Origin: Alkalihalobacillus sp. LMS39
GTDB lineage: Bacteria; Bacillota; Bacilli; Bacillales; Bacillaceae_F
Length of the DNA stretch: 64,000 bases
Reading direction: 5' to 3'
Assembly (NCBI RefSeq): GCF_022812285.1
Contig: NZ_CP093300.1
Coordinates: 186,001-250,000 of the forward strand
Positions 41,979 through 51,165 of this stretch are shown here, one piece after another (within the stretch, counting starts at the first letter, position 1; every line of letters begins with the position of its first letter). The notes under the pieces were generated by a model. That model saw only the letters and a list, made by a program, of their open reading frames with translations. It was not told the DNA's origin and did not search any database. Both the position numbers and the translations under genes were made by a program.

Positions 41979-43163
41979 ATGAACGAGCATAATGTAAAAG
42001 AGATGGAAGGACCGTTTGAACAACAATTACGACAAATGCCATTAATTGAAGATAAACGTTCTAAAGACGTCGTTTTCCAACAACTTCAGCAGCGAATGAA
42101 CAACACCCCGACTGTAAAAAGAAAAAACGTCAAATGGGTAATCCCTAGTATTGCGAGTGTCGCCGCTTTGTTTCTACTCGTCATTCTAGTGCCGCAGTTT
42201 TTAAATGGCGGAGAAGGTGAAGCAGACTTTGTCACGATGGAGCAAATAAAAGAAGATTATGACCAAGGAAATATGCAAAATGAAATTTATTCTGCAGGGA
42301 TGGCTGAAAGTGCAGTAGAGCTTGAGCAATCTAGCGGAGTGGAGTATCTTGAGGTCATACGTCAAGAAGAACTTGCAGCAGATGAGCGAGTGTACGGGAT
42401 TGCCCTAACAGTAGTAACAGAGCTGGGAACGTATAGTATCCCTGTTAGCATTGTTGGAAGTGCAGATAATCGACTAGAACAAGTAAGAGATTTAATTGAC
42501 CAGTTTGAACCAAAGGCAGTTGGTCTAGATGAAAGTAAATTAAAAGGCATGACCATTGAGGAAGTAAATAAAAACACAGTACGCTTAATGATTCCTGATG
42601 ACATGTTATTAGGTGGTTCATCGGGACAAGAAGAAGCGATTATTCAAGCAGCAGAGCATACGTTTTCGGATTTAGGTTATGGAACATTGATTGTGGAGAC
42701 CGTTTCAGGAGAAGACTTAGGAAATTATACGAGTGGATCGAAACTATCCTTGCTGGATAAAAAATATGGGTATCAAGTGTTTACGACTGAACAAGATTAT
42801 ATGGTTTTAGTGCCGATGTTCTTTGAAGAGTTTGACGTGGGATCGTTTGAACAAGCGCTTCAAAAAATGGACGTTAGTTGGGAAGAAGACATGAAAAGCG
42901 TATTTCAAGTAGCCGAAGTGGAAGTCCCGGAAGTACAAGTAACTGAAAAGGGGCCGGCTATTGTTACATTTCAAGAAGGAACAGTCCTTTCTGATGTAAA
43001 TGAACATATAGCGTTAGTGGATGCGATTTTATTAACGGCACGTTACTACGGTATTACTGAAGTTCAATTTGAAAATGCTGGTATAGATTTTGTTGGAGAT
43101 TACGACATGACGTCACCAATCTCCACAGAAATTTACAGTAATGGTTTTATTGAAGGAAATTAG
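41979..43163 (+). CDS. rsiX: Anti-sigma-X factor RsiX
   Basis: A 394-residue single-pass membrane protein. It has a cytosolic N-terminus of about 48 residues that would bind SigX, one helix near 50-69 (IPSIASVAALFLLVILVPQFL), and a large extracellular part of about 320 residues. Length and placement one base after sigX match B. subtilis RsiX (about 370). Gly/Glu-rich GGEGEADFV follows the helix. It should hold SigX inactive until an envelope signal; coupled to sigX through GGAGGGG. Confidence 0.85.
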   Translation: MNEHNVKEMEGPFEQQLRQMPLIEDKRSKDVVFQQLQQRMNNTPTVKRKNVKWVIPSIASVAALFLLVILVPQFLNGGEGEADFVTMEQIKEDYDQGNMQNEIYSAGMAESAVELEQSSGVEYLEVIRQEELAADERVYGIALTVVTELGTYSIPVSIVGSADNRLEQVRDLIDQFEPKAVGLDESKLKGMTIEEVNKNTVRLMIPDDMLLGGSSGQEEAIIQAAEHTFSDLGYGTLIVETVSGEDLGNYTSGSKLSLLDKKYGYQVFTTEQDYMVLVPMFFEEFDVGSFEQALQKMDVSWEEDMKSVFQVAEVEVPEVQVTEKGPAIVTFQEGTVLSDVNEHIALVDAILLTARYYGITEVQFENAGIDFVGDYDMTSPISTEIYSNGFIEGN

Positions 43164-43167
43164 AATG

Positions 43168-43204
43168 AAAAGGCCGTATGAATTAGATTTCATACGGCCT
43201 TTTT
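43168..43204 (+). terminator. Terminator of sigX-rsiX
   Basis: AAAGGCCGTATGAA and TTCATACGGCCTTT form a 14-bp stem around a 6-nt loop, then TTTT. Confidence 0.95.
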
Positions 43205-43227
43205 GGGGGGTTGACTCCAGCCTCACG

Positions 43228-43303
43228 TTTCGGACATCTGTTCCGTTATACTCGCCAAATCCACTGTTTTCCCACTCCGTTCGGACATTCGTTCCGCTAT
43301 TTC
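43228..43303. repeat. Four-unit palindromic element, copy 4 (truncated)
   Basis: Only the two direct units remain, with CGGACA at 43231 and 43282, the same 51-nt spacing as in full copies. The inverted half is replaced by an IS remnant. A lone degenerate inverted unit (GTGAACAGATGTCCG) stands at 43766-43780. Confidence 0.75.
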
Positions 43304-43328
43304 TTGTTTTTTAAGGAGGCTCGCCACC

Positions 43329-43586
43329 TCAAGAGAAAAATAGCAGCTGTACAGCTATTTGAAATAATCTTTCTACCATCGTTGATGGTAATGTATTCAC
43401 ACGTCTAGATACTTGAGAACCATTAATACTTGATAGTCCAAATAATTCTTGCGAATCTTTTCTAGCTCTAATTTCCTCTTCTATTTGAGTATACGCTTCC
43501 CAATTTTGTAATTGAGAAGCGACACAAATTCTTAGTAAATTAGCTGTCGTTAATTTTTTTATTCGTCTAGTGTTTTCTTCAAATTT
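43329..43586 (-). pseudogene. IS4-family transposase remnant
   Basis: An 85-codon open stretch between two stops on minus encodes KLTTANLLRICVASQLQNWE, then YTQIEEEIRARKDSQELFGL and SSINGSQVSRRVNTLPSTMV. The pattern (LTT..L......QL..W.....IE..LR.....LE..G..SIS.SQ.SR.L..LP) is the N-terminal region of IS4-family (IS231/IS4Bsu1-like) transposases. Start, catalytic DDE core and ends are gone. It is immobile. Confidence 0.75.
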
Positions 43587-43628
43587 TCACTTTTTTATTT
43601 GAATTGTAAATCATAGAAATATAGTGAT

Positions 43629-43690
43629 TCCACCGAGTGAAATGGAGCGAAAGCCACTCGACTCCTGCGGGAAAGAGAGTGGCTGTAGCG
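43629..43690. repeat. Fragment of a widespread Bacillaceae intergenic repeat
   Basis: ACCGAGTGAAATGGAGCGAA, then AGCCACTC and CTCCTGCGGGAAAGAGAGTGGCT (read in two parts). AGCCACTC (43652-43659) pairs with GAGTGGCT (43677-43684). From memory this CTCCTGCGGGAA element is common between genes of alkaliphilic Bacillus species. Confidence 0.6.
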
Positions 43691-43810
43691 CAATGGAACG
43701 GATATGTTATTTTTGCTAACTAAAAGCTCGGTAAAACCTAACCTGTAGATATATTTGCAACGCCAGTGAACAGATGTCCGTTAGAATTGTGACCATTCAA
43801 CATACAAGCA

Positions 43811-44401
43811 TTATGCATGTGTATGACGTGTCGAGTGAACAGAGCCTGTTATTAACATGGTTGAAAAGGCGGTTGCAGTCACGGCAATCGTCGATAACAG
43901 TAATTCTGTCGGTGAGATCACATAAAGGCCAGCAACAACGACGAGAATATCAACAATAAAAATAACGATTCCGACGTTCACTTTTGTAGCCTCAGCAATC
44001 ATTTGAGCGAGTAAATCTAATCCACCTGTACTAATATCATAGCGAAACATATACCCTACACCGACTCCAAGAAGCAAACCGCCGACAATAGCACTAGTTA
44101 GCGGGCCAATGGTATATTGATCAAGGGGGAAAAGCGAACAAAGGTCGATAAATAAAGCAGAAACGACTAACCCGGGAATACTTTTATAAAAAAAGAGGCG
44201 ATACGATCTCCACGCCATAATGTAAATAGGAACACTAATGACAACTATTGTTACTCCAACTTCCACATTCCATAAATAGTGAAAAATTAATCCTAATCCG
44301 ATAATACCTCCATCTAAAATATGATAAGGAATAAAGAAAAGATTAATGCTAATACCGATAATCAGACTTCCAAGTAAGACTGCTTGAACTTCTTTCCACA
44401 T
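43811..44401 (-). CDS. YitT family membrane protein, short
   Basis: A 196-residue protein with about five helices and the YitT_membrane pattern (FFIPYHILDGGIIGLGLIFHYLW near 22, then SALFIDLCSLF, GVGVGYMFRYDISTGGLDLLAQM). Full-size YitT proteins have a further cytosolic domain of about 80 residues; here the frame ends soon after the last helix (TGSVHSTRHTHA) and next to repeat and IS debris, so the gene may be truncated, although short members exist. ATG at 44401 has GGGGATC about 8 nt upstream. Function of the family is unclear. Confidence 0.75.
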   Translation of the reverse strand: MWKEVQAVLLGSLIIGISINLFFIPYHILDGGIIGLGLIFHYLWNVEVGVTIVVISVPIYIMAWRSYRLFFYKSIPGLVVSALFIDLCSLFPLDQYTIGPLTSAIVGGLLLGVGVGYMFRYDISTGGLDLLAQMIAEATKVNVGIVIFIVDILVVVAGLYVISPTELLLSTIAVTATAFSTMLITGSVHSTRHTHA

Positions 44402-44469
44402 GACGATGATCCCCATTCCTTCCAAAGGCTTGTATCATCATATGCAATAAAAAGAGAGGAAAGAACAAA

Positions 44470-44500
44470 GAAAAACGACCAAGCTTCTTGCTTGGTCGTC
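44470..44500 (-). terminator. Terminator of mgtE
   Basis: ACGACCAAGC (44475-44484) and GCTTGGTCGT (44490-44499) pair; on minus the stem is followed by TTTTTCTTTG. A weaker T-run on plus makes it bidirectional. Confidence 0.8.
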
Positions 44501-44510
44501 TCCCTTTTTC

Positions 44511-44573
44511 ACATATAAGAGAAAGCATAAAAATTTTCGAATAGCAGTGAAGTTTTGAAAGCTTATTCTTTAT
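44511..44573 (+). repeat. Terminator-associated element, truncated copy
   Basis: ACATATAAGAGAAAGCATAA, TAGCAGTGAAG and AAAGCTTATTCTTTA are recognisable. The copy ends abruptly at the mgtE stop codon, whose last codons it may supply. Confidence 0.65.
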
Positions 44574-45931
44574 AAGGCATTTAGAAAGGCTGTAGCAATT
44601 CCAAAATAAATCATTAAAGAAAAAATGTCATTTAGTGTCGTAATAAGTGGTCCAGAAGCAACAGCAGGGTCAACACCTAACCGATAAAGGAGTAGTGGGA
44701 TAACGGTTCCAGCTAATGTACCGATAATGAGAGTTAGTAATAAAGACAACCCAACGACAAATCCAAGGATCATGTTTTGACCTTGCCAAAAATAAGCAAT
44801 AATCGAAATTAATAAACCACATGTGATTCCAATAATAATACCAACACGCAATTCACGGAAAATGAGCCGAATCGTTGTTTTACGGTCAACATCGGTAGTC
44901 ACAATTCCGCGAACGACAACAGCTAGTGATTGCGTTCCAGTGTTCCCTGTCATTCCAGCAATCATTGGCATAAAGAAAATAAGCGCCACCACTTGTTCTA
45001 GTGTTGCTTCGAATCGACTAATAATTCCACCAGAAACAAGCCCAATAAATAATAAAAGAATAAGCCATGGCAATCGCCTCGTCGAAGCAACGGTTGCTTT
45101 CGTATTAAAGTCAATGTCTTTCCCCGTTGCAGAAATCTTATGAATGTCTTCATTTGCTTCTTCAATTAACACATCCATCGCATCATCGACTGTAATAATT
45201 CCAAGGAGTGTATTCTCATTATCGATAACAGGAACAGAGATAAAGTCATAACGTTCGATAATTTGAGCTACTTCTTCTTGGTCTGCATCAACAGGAACAG
45301 AGACTACGCGGCTAAACATAAGGTCGCTAATTTTATCTTCAAGATTGGCAATAAGTAAATCACGGTAAGAAATAACGCCGACTAGTTTTTTATTGTCGTT
45401 AATGACATAAAGATAATAGATATTTTCAGAAAAGCTAGCGTAATGCTTGAGCTTGTCCACTGCTTCTCTTACGGTGTGATATTCTTTAATCCAAATGAAC
45501 TGGTTTGTCATTAATCCACCTGCAGTATCAGGAGGATAGCTCATTAAATCACGAACGGTTTGAGATTCTTCTTGTTTCATTCCTTCAAGGAACTCTTGGA
45601 TTCGATCGACAGATAATTCACTTAGTAAATCGGCAAGATCATCGTTATCCATTAAGTTCATAATATTTGAGGAACGTTCAATTCCTAATTTATGTAAAAT
45701 CTCAATTTGCATGTCACTTTCTAATTCTTGAATTAAATCAGCAATTTGTTGAGGAGTTAAAAACAGCAAAAACTTATGATGGTGTTTTTCAGGTAGTCCT
45801 CGGTATAACTGTGCAAAATCATATGGATGAAGCTCGTCTAAAATTTCTTGTATCGCTGCTTTTTTTGATTCTTTTAAATATTTGATTACTAATACGAGCA
45901 TTTGATTTTCTGTCATATTTTTTACCATCAT
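44570..45931 (-). CDS. mgtE: Magnesium channel/transporter MgtE
   Basis: A 453-residue magnesium channel. The N-terminal helical domain (LDELHPYDFAQLYRGLPEKHHHKFLLFL) and two CBS domains (MTNQFIWIKEYHTVREAVDKL..., FSRVVSVPVDADQEEVAQIIERYDFISVPVIDNE) fill the first ~260 residues; five helices form the pore, with MIAGMTGNTGTQSLAVVVRGI as selectivity region. Cytosolic Mg2+ closes the channel through the N and CBS domains. GAGGTGAA lies before two adjacent ATGs (45931, 45928). The 147-nt leader is too short for an M-box riboswitch and none is seen. Confidence 0.95.
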   Translation of the reverse strand: MMVKNMTENQMLVLVIKYLKESKKAAIQEILDELHPYDFAQLYRGLPEKHHHKFLLFLTPQQIADLIQELESDMQIEILHKLGIERSSNIMNLMDNDDLADLLSELSVDRIQEFLEGMKQEESQTVRDLMSYPPDTAGGLMTNQFIWIKEYHTVREAVDKLKHYASFSENIYYLYVINDNKKLVGVISYRDLLIANLEDKISDLMFSRVVSVPVDADQEEVAQIIERYDFISVPVIDNENTLLGIITVDDAMDVLIEEANEDIHKISATGKDIDFNTKATVASTRRLPWLILLLFIGLVSGGIISRFEATLEQVVALIFFMPMIAGMTGNTGTQSLAVVVRGIVTTDVDRKTTIRLIFRELRVGIIIGITCGLLISIIAYFWQGQNMILGFVVGLSLLLTLIIGTLAGTVIPLLLYRLGVDPAVASGPLITTLNDIFSLMIYFGIATAFLNAL

Positions 45932-46032
45932 TTCACCTCAAAACTCAGTTATCATCTTAGTGTTCCACATTTACTGTACTAAATCCACATCGATTAGTAA
46001 ATGTAAAAATTAATCATGAATTAAAATGCCAA

Positions 46033-46062
46033 TGTATAGCATTTCTTTTCCATAACATACTA
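46033..46062 (+). promoter_or_regulatory. Sigma-G-type promoter of the ger operon
   Basis: TGTATA (46033-46038), 17 nt, CATACTA (46056-46062). This fits the forespore sigma-G consensus, as expected for a germinant receptor. Confidence 0.7.
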
Positions 46063-46096
46063 AAAAAAGAGTATTGCAATGTTAGGTGGGATAGCT

Positions 46097-47647
46097 ATGC
46101 TTCGTCAAAAGAAACAGAAGAGTAAAGGAACAGATAAAAAGCAATTTGAAACACCTGATTATCAAGATTTTCTCCATGATAAAATCGGAATTTCTGAACT
46201 TGATGAAGTCCCCGTATGTGAAGAAGAAGTATCCCAAAAATTAAATATCATTTTTGAACATAGTTCAGATTTTGAACATAGAACGGTCATACTCCCATCG
46301 AAGCAAACATTAACCGTTTATTATTTTGATGGCATTATCCACCATGAGCGGTTACAAGAAGGCGTTATCCAGCCGTTTGTCCTTCGAGTGGAAAAACAAA
46401 TTGAAGACGAGGTAAAGGAATTAGGAGAAGTGATTTATAACGTGAAATATACGACTCCAGCAAACTGGAGGGAGCTACTTGATAACTGTTTAAAAGGCGA
46501 TGTCATTTGTCATTTAAGCGGGGTGAAACCTATTACTGTTGCACTTCCTAATTTTGAGACTAGAAGTTTATCAGAGCCATCAACAGAACAGCAAGTATAC
46601 GGACCGAAAGTAGGATTTGTCGAGGACGCTGTCCGAAATTTATCGATGCTTCGAAAGTATTTTAAAGACCCACGATTAAAGGCGAGAAATTATAAGTTAG
46701 GAAGTTTATCACAAACAAATGCACTAGTTGTTTATTTAGACGAATATGTTGACAATGATTTGCTTTATGATGTCTTAGAAAGAATAAGCAATGTCAAAAC
46801 AGATAATGTTTCAACAACAGCAATCTTAGCACAGCATATTACGGAGTTTCCGAAATCATTGTTTCCACAAGTAAAAAAGACAGAGCGACCGGACCAAGCC
46901 GCATTCGCTTTAACTCAAGGGAAAATCGTTATTTTATTAGATAATTCTACTTTTGGAATTGTTTTACCGAGTACGCTAGCGTCTTTTTATGAGACAGGGG
47001 ACGATAATGATGAAGGGTCTGTTTGGAGTGTTACATTTATTAGGCTCATACGAATGTTGAGTATGTTTGTAGCGACGCTTTTACCTGCTTTATATGTCGC
47101 CTTAGTCGCCTTTCATCCAGAACTCATCCCCACAACGCTTGCATTAACGATTGCTGAATCACGCAATAATATCCCATTTCCAGCAGCAATTGAAGCATTT
47201 TTAATGATGTTTGCGTTAGATACATTAGTCGAGTCAAGTATAAGATTACCGAGTTTCATCGGTCAAACAATCGGAATTGTTGGCGGGCTTGTTATTGGAC
47301 AAGCAGCTGTAGAAGCAGGAATAGTGAGTAGTGTTATGGTCATTGTGATCGCATTTACAGCGATTTCAGCCTTTACAGCTCCTTCATGGGAGCTTGCATC
47401 ATCATGGCGTATTGTTCGATATATTTTATTGTTATTTGCTTCCATTTTAGGTTTGTTTGGAGTCGTATTAGGCGTTTGTTTACTCACGATTCATGTTTGT
47501 GCACTGACCTCATTTAAAAAGCCGTATATGTCACCACTTAGCCCATTAAATCCAAAGGAACTTCTCAATATATTTGGTAGAACATCTTTACGAGAAAAGG
47601 ACGTTGGGGGGACAAATCAATATGAAAACCGTAAAGAAAACTCTTAA
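46097..47647 (+). CDS. Spore germinant receptor A subunit (GerAA/GerKA family)
   Basis: A 516-residue protein: a hydrophilic N-terminal half of about 300 residues and then four or five membrane helices (from SVTFIRLIRMLSMFVATLLPALYVAL). Signatures include ESSIRLPSFIGQTIGIVGGLVIGQAAVEAGIVS near 385 and a C-terminal cytosolic tail. It would sit in the spore inner membrane with the B and C subunits and respond to nutrients. ATG at 46097 has AGGTGGG 6 nt upstream. Substrate specificity cannot be told. Confidence 0.9.
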   Translation: MLRQKKQKSKGTDKKQFETPDYQDFLHDKIGISELDEVPVCEEEVSQKLNIIFEHSSDFEHRTVILPSKQTLTVYYFDGIIHHERLQEGVIQPFVLRVEKQIEDEVKELGEVIYNVKYTTPANWRELLDNCLKGDVICHLSGVKPITVALPNFETRSLSEPSTEQQVYGPKVGFVEDAVRNLSMLRKYFKDPRLKARNYKLGSLSQTNALVVYLDEYVDNDLLYDVLERISNVKTDNVSTTAILAQHITEFPKSLFPQVKKTERPDQAAFALTQGKIVILLDNSTFGIVLPSTLASFYETGDDNDEGSVWSVTFIRLIRMLSMFVATLLPALYVALVAFHPELIPTTLALTIAESRNNIPFPAAIEAFLMMFALDTLVESSIRLPSFIGQTIGIVGGLVIGQAAVEAGIVSSVMVIVIAFTAISAFTAPSWELASSWRIVRYILLLFASILGLFGVVLGVCLLTIHVCALTSFKKPYMSPLSPLNPKELLNIFGRTSLREKDVGGTNQYENRKENS

Positions 47648-48713
47648 ATCATTTGATTTGTTTTCTTTTACAATTGCTTCAACAATTAGCATTGGAATTG
47701 CTTTTCTCCCCTATGTGGCGGGAGAAGAAATACGAAGTGCGTGGTTGAAGTTAATCGTAACGGCGATTCCATACTTTGGTTTTCTCTTTTTAATTCACTT
47801 GTTTATCAAAACATATCAAGATGGGGATTTTTTTGGAGAGTTGCAGCAAGCAGTATGGAAACCGGTGTATTATATCATCGTCATTTATCTGTTTTGTAGT
47901 ATCATCTATGCAGGAAGTGTAGCCCTTACCGGGATGTCCATCGTAGTCGGTTCATTTTTATTGCCGAATATCGATAGATGGATTTATATTTTTTTATTTT
48001 TAGTTGTCGTTGCAGTTGGCGTTTATTATGGATTAGCAGCGATTAGTCGATTTGTCGTTATGACAGTAACAATAGAGGTGGTTATATTAGTTGTCATTAT
48101 TATGTTAGGATTTAATGAAAACTTTCGGTGGATCTATATACCACCTGTAACTGCAGTAGACATGACTGTATTAATAAAAAGTTCAATCTCTGATATGGCG
48201 CGTTACGGAGGGTTGGTCACGTTACTTGGCATCATCGGTTTTGTTCATAAACCAGAAAACGTGTTTAAAGCGACAAGTGGAGGATTAGTGTTTGTTGTTG
48301 TCACGTATGTTGCTTTGGCCCTCGTCGTATTAGGCACATTTGGATATGAAGAAAGCTTGCATTTAACCTCGCCATTTATTGCACTTGTTCAATCTTTTGG
48401 AACAGATACAGGTGTGTTTGAACGGTTAGATTTGTTATTTTTAAGTTTTTGGATCATCGTGTTTTACAAAATTGTCATTGTTCATGTATGGTTTCTTCTT
48501 TATATGACGAAAAAAAGTATTCCAAATGTAAATGGAAAACTCACCATACTTGGTATATGTAGTTTGTTATTTATCATTACAATTTCTTCTCCACCGATAA
48601 TAGATGAGTATTGGAGAATACACCATATGAATACAATCGTATACTCCTTCATTCTTCCTTCGCTTTGTTTACTTTATTTAATTGTAAAAAAGAAAAGGAA
48701 TGAGTCAACATGA
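47622..48713 (+). CDS. Spore germinant receptor B subunit (GerAB family)
   Basis: A 363-residue membrane protein of ten helices in the amino-acid permease superfamily, the ligand-binding subunit of Ger receptors. SFTIASTISIGIAFLPYVAGEEIRSAWL at the start and HVWFLLYMTKK late in the protein are typical. The ATG at 47622 has GGGGGGA 7 nt upstream and lies inside the last codons of the A subunit gene, so translation is coupled. Confidence 0.9.
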   Translation: MKTVKKTLKSFDLFSFTIASTISIGIAFLPYVAGEEIRSAWLKLIVTAIPYFGFLFLIHLFIKTYQDGDFFGELQQAVWKPVYYIIVIYLFCSIIYAGSVALTGMSIVVGSFLLPNIDRWIYIFLFLVVVAVGVYYGLAAISRFVVMTVTIEVVILVVIIMLGFNENFRWIYIPPVTAVDMTVLIKSSISDMARYGGLVTLLGIIGFVHKPENVFKATSGGLVFVVVTYVALALVVLGTFGYEESLHLTSPFIALVQSFGTDTGVFERLDLLFLSFWIIVFYKIVIVHVWFLLYMTKKSIPNVNGKLTILGICSLLFIITISSPPIIDEYWRIHHMNTIVYSFILPSLCLLYLIVKKKRNEST

Positions 48714-49852
48714 AAAAAAACGTAATCATTTTGCTCATCATATGTGTAACGATGGGAGCATGTGTACCTGATTCGAGAGAGCTTGACCAACGCTCTATGA
48801 TTATCGGCTTAGGGATTGATAGAGGAGAAGAAAAATTATATAAAATAACGATTCAATTGCCTATTTTAACAGATGCTACTTCAGGACCTTCAGGTTTAGG
48901 AGGACGACAATATGAATCCTTCACAGTAGAAAGTGATACGATTTGGGACGCTTTTGTTCAGTTAGAGACCTATACCCCTTCTGTTTTGTTTTTCGGTCAT
49001 TTAAAGGCCGTTGTTCTTTCAGAAGAAGTAGCAAGAGAAGGATTAAAAGAAGTCGTAGATTTACTTGATCGTGAATCAACAGTGGCAAACCAAGTGTACT
49101 TAGTTGTTGTGGAAGGTGATGCTTCTGAATTTACCCAACAAGAGTCTCCGTTAGTTACACTGCCAGCGTTATATTTAGATCGCTTTTTTGAAGCTGAACA
49201 AAAAGTAGCAAGAACAAATGGAATTCGATTATTTAAATTTCTTCGAGATACAAATATGATCTCAGGCGCATCTTCAATTCCATTAGCTCATTTACAAGGA
49301 GAACAAATTGTTGTGGAAGGAGTGGGCGTGTTTGAAGATTATCGCTTAAAAACAAAAATTCGCGAAAAAGAAGTGGGATTAAGTACGTTATTAAAAGATG
49401 ATTTAGTGACAGACTTGAATTGTACTATTGTAATTGAACATGAAGATGTAAAAGTAACAACATCGCTAGCAAGGTCAAAATTAAAGCAAACGATTCACTT
49501 TGAAGAGACGAAACCCGTTTCCTTTCATATTGATATAAAAGGGACTGGTGAAATCGTCAGTCTTGCTGATGTAACTGTAAAAGATACAGATTCATTTATT
49601 AAAGAAGTGGAAAAAGAAACAGAACAATATTTTGAAGATAAAATTCATGCTTTAATTAAAAGAATGCAAGAGGAAAATATTGAACCTTGGTTAATGGGTC
49701 ATCGTATTTGGGCGATGAATCCAGAGTACTTTGAGCAATTAAATTGGTTAGAAACAGGCTGGAAAGAAGCTAAATTTCAGATTAATGTCGAATTTGAAAT
49801 CGACGATACGGGGCAAAGAGGGTATTACCACAAAGAGAAAATAGGGCGATAG
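48710..49852 (+). CDS. Spore germinant receptor C subunit (Ger(x)C lipoprotein)
   Basis: A 380-residue lipoprotein with lipobox MGAC at about 16-19 and the Ger(x)C opening DSRELDQRSMIIGLGIDRG. The rest is a three-domain extracellular body, ending in a Glu/Lys-rich helix region. It overlaps the B subunit gene by 4 nt (ATGA). Completes the A-B-C receptor. Confidence 0.9.
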   Translation: MKKNVIILLIICVTMGACVPDSRELDQRSMIIGLGIDRGEEKLYKITIQLPILTDATSGPSGLGGRQYESFTVESDTIWDAFVQLETYTPSVLFFGHLKAVVLSEEVAREGLKEVVDLLDRESTVANQVYLVVVEGDASEFTQQESPLVTLPALYLDRFFEAEQKVARTNGIRLFKFLRDTNMISGASSIPLAHLQGEQIVVEGVGVFEDYRLKTKIREKEVGLSTLLKDDLVTDLNCTIVIEHEDVKVTTSLARSKLKQTIHFEETKPVSFHIDIKGTGEIVSLADVTVKDTDSFIKEVEKETEQYFEDKIHALIKRMQEENIEPWLMGHRIWAMNPEYFEQLNWLETGWKEAKFQINVEFEIDDTGQRGYYHKEKIGR

Positions 49853-49877
49853 CGATGACTTGTTAAATTATCTTTAA

Positions 49878-49933
49878 TTGACGCTTTAAAAATTAGTATG
49901 GTACAATTTACTTTGAAAATAATTCTCAATAAG
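49878..49933 (+). promoter_or_regulatory. Promoter and Fur box of the iron ABC ATPase gene
   Basis: TTGACG (49878-49883), 18 nt, TACAAT (49902-49907), then GAAAATAATTCTCAATAAG (49915-49933), about 13 of 19 matches to the Fur consensus, at the start point. Confidence 0.65.
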
Positions 49934-49963
49934 CTTTTTAAATCTGCTTCTGGGAGGAGAACG

Positions 49964-51019
49964 ATGAGTTTTATTACAATCAAAAATGTCTCGAAGTATT
50001 TCCCGAAAATTTTAAAGCCTGCTGTTGACCAACTCTCTTTGTCAATTGAAAAAGGTGAAATCATAACTTTATTAGGACCAAGTGGTTGTGGAAAAACAAC
50101 GACACTGAGGATGATAGCTGGATTTGAACAGCCAAGTGATGGATTGATTTCAATAGATGGAAACACTGTTTTTTTAGACGGAAGATCAGTTCCTCCAGAA
50201 AAGCGTGGAATTGGAATGGTGTTTCAAGACTATGCGTTATTTCCGCATTTAACAATTGAAAAAAATGTAATGTTTGGACTTGTAAAATGGACGACAAAAG
50301 AAAAAAAAGCTAGAGCGAAAGAAGTATTAGAACTGGTTGGGTTAGAAGAATACGGTTCCAGATATCCGAATGAACTATCAGGAGGACAACAACAACGGGT
50401 GGCTTTAGCTAGAGCGCTAGCGCCAAGACCTCATGTAATATTAATGGATGAACCATTTAGTAATTTAGATGCGGGCTTACGAGAAAAAATGAGGTTCGAT
50501 GTAACCGCTATTTTGCGTAAAGCAGAAACAACCGCTATTATTGTCACTCATGACCAAAAAGATGCTTTTGCTGTTTCTGATCGTGTCGTTGTCATGAAAG
50601 AGGGGATAGTCCAACAAATTGCTACACCAAAGGAAATGTACCGTTGCCCGAGGAATTGTTTTGTTGCTCAGTTTGTCGGAAAAACAAATTTGTTAACGGG
50701 AACACTGTGTCCAGATTTAAAACATGTTGATACAGAAATTGGTCGGATTTGTTTACCGAACCAGCTAAGCGAAGATATTGGAAATGTAAAAGTTTCAATA
50801 CGTCCAGAAGGGTGTCGAATGTCTGAAGAAGGTAGATATACCGGGCAAGTTCAAAGGGTTACATATAGTGGTGAATATCAAGAAGTATTTGTACAACTAC
50901 AGTCTGAAGATGCTACTATAAACCCGATAATTATTTATGCAAATGTCGAACAAGACATCGAAGTAGGTTCGGTGATTTCTTTTAATATTACACCTGAGTT
51001 AGTTGCCCTTGTTGATTGA
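49964..51019 (+). CDS. Ferric-iron ABC transporter ATP-binding protein (FbpC-like)
   Basis: A 351-residue ATPase of the AfuC/FbpC class. Walker A GPSGCGKTT near 39, signature LSGGQQQRVALARA near 136, Walker B VILMDEPFSNLDA near 157 and a C-terminal TOBE-like domain with IRPEGCRM. The neighbours, a binding lipoprotein and a fused permease, and the Fur box upstream fix the role as ferric-iron uptake. GGGAGGAG lies before ATG 49964. Transcribed separately from the next gene, which has its own Fur-controlled promoter. Confidence 0.9.
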   Translation: MSFITIKNVSKYFPKILKPAVDQLSLSIEKGEIITLLGPSGCGKTTTLRMIAGFEQPSDGLISIDGNTVFLDGRSVPPEKRGIGMVFQDYALFPHLTIEKNVMFGLVKWTTKEKKARAKEVLELVGLEEYGSRYPNELSGGQQQRVALARALAPRPHVILMDEPFSNLDAGLREKMRFDVTAILRKAETTAIIVTHDQKDAFAVSDRVVVMKEGIVQQIATPKEMYRCPRNCFVAQFVGKTNLLTGTLCPDLKHVDTEIGRICLPNQLSEDIGNVKVSIRPEGCRMSEEGRYTGQVQRVTYSGEYQEVFVQLQSEDATINPIIIYANVEQDIEVGSVISFNITPELVALVD

Positions 51020-51021
51020 TG

Positions 51022-51053
51022 TAGCAAGCTATTTCTAAGAAAATAGCTTGCTA
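51022..51053 (+). terminator. Hairpin between the ATPase and binding-protein genes
   Basis: TAGCAAGCTATTT and AAATAGCTTGCTA form a perfect 13-bp stem with a 6-nt loop. There is little T after it, so it may be a partial terminator or an mRNA-stabilising end. Confidence 0.6.
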
Positions 51054-51080
51054 TAACAATGTTTTAGTAATAAAAATATA

Positions 51081-51144
51081 TTGACGTTTCCTCTTTATTA
51101 GCCTATACTACATCATGTACCAAGTGATAATGAATTTCATTATC
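51081..51144 (+). promoter_or_regulatory. Promoter and Fur box of the iron-binding protein gene
   Basis: TTGACG (51081-51086), 17 nt, TATACT (51104-51109), followed by GATAATGAATTTCATTATC (51126-51144), a near-perfect 19-bp Fur box. Confidence 0.85.
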
Positions 51145-51165
51145 GATAAAAAGGGGGAAATAAAA

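Noticed and set aside
45932-46032. M-box magnesium riboswitch before mgtE
   Set aside because: The leader is under 150 nt and has none of the conserved M-box segments.
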